Of a stretch of DNA of 64,000 nucleotides, positions 63,916-64,000 are shown piece by piece. Both the position numbers and the translations under genes were made by a program. The notes under the pieces were generated by a model. It was not told where the DNA came from. It searched no databases and saw only the letters and a list, made by a program, of their open reading frames with translations. The stretch comes from Noviherbaspirillum suwonense (GTDB lineage: Bacteria; Pseudomonadota; Gammaproteobacteria; Burkholderiales; Burkholderiaceae_D), in the NCBI RefSeq assembly GCF_900182955.1, contig NZ_FXUL01000025.1, positions 27,244 to 91,243 of the forward strand. Reading direction: 5' to 3'. Within the stretch, counting starts at the first letter, position 1; every line of letters begins with the position of its first letter.

Positions 63916-64000
63916 GGGCGTTGGGCGTTGGGCGTTGGGCGTTGGGCGTTGGGCGTTGGGCGTTGGGCGTTGGGCGTTGGGCGTTGGGCGTTGGGCGTTG
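63916..64000. repeat. Heptanucleotide tandem repeat (GGGCGTT)n, running off the window
   Basis: Twelve exact copies of GGGCGTT plus one base occupy the last 85 bases and continue beyond the window. Perfect repeats of this kind are prone to slippage. Confidence 0.95.

Overview
The window is GC-rich DNA from a Gram-negative bacterium, most likely a betaproteobacterium of the Burkholderiales (Oxalobacteraceae-like). The grounds are a TctC/Bug-type solute receptor, PEP-CTERM surface proteins, a FhaC/FHA two-partner pair, a fused indolepyruvate oxidoreductase beside a Liv transporter, and the codon bias. The genus is an inference. No tRNA, rRNA, CRISPR array or intact insertion sequence was found.

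1-12.9 kb is metabolic. It holds the 3' part of a Bug receptor, an AAC(3)-I-like acetyltransferase, a VOC protein and a soxC-soxD pair. A minus-strand operon livJ-livH-livM-livG-livF-IFOR follows, with the last four transporter genes overlapping, and a GntR/FadR-type operator candidate upstream of livJ. 12.9-18.8 kb carries an ICMT-like membrane methyltransferase, a small secreted Ser/Gly-rich protein and a 1275-residue hybrid kinase with two complete kinase modules.

18.9-25.7 kb is an AT-richer accessory stretch. It holds a DUF3494 (ice-binding) PEP-CTERM protein, a DUF2061 protein behind a near-perfect Fur box, and two more intact PEP-CTERM proteins. A fourth PEP-CTERM gene is split by an in-frame TAG. 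A serine-recombinase remnant and a frameshifted PepA-like remnant complete it. Two of the PEP-CTERM genes have good sigma-54 (-24/-12) promoter matches.

25.9-42.5 kb is the most interesting part: a tightly packed seven-gene plus-strand operon. In order it encodes a GAF-HlyD membrane fusion protein, a PqqD-like/M50/HlyD polytopic protein, a short SecA-like ATPase and a second HlyD-type adaptor. Then come a 1954-residue DUF4347 repeat protein with an LEPR-like N-terminal motif and a C-terminal membrane segment, a hybrid sensor kinase, and a REC-GGDEF-EAL regulator. Several junctions are 4-bp stop/start overlaps. I read this as a dedicated export and c-di-GMP signalling module for one giant surface protein, with a SecA paralogue as its motor. 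The function is inference.

42.9-50.0 kb continues the envelope theme: a TpsB transporter, its TpsA partner, a YkuD L,D-transpeptidase, a hypothetical protein, and a glycine-zipper protein whose best start codon is ATT. 50.0-64.0 kb holds flavohaemoglobin on the minus strand, divergent from a MarR-ClC-molybdopterin oxidoreductase set with a perfect operator-like palindrome between them. A zinc alcohol dehydrogenase plus small membrane-associated protein, an S9 peptidase and an RsbRD-PAS hybrid kinase follow. A 12-copy GGGCGTT repeat runs off the end of the window.
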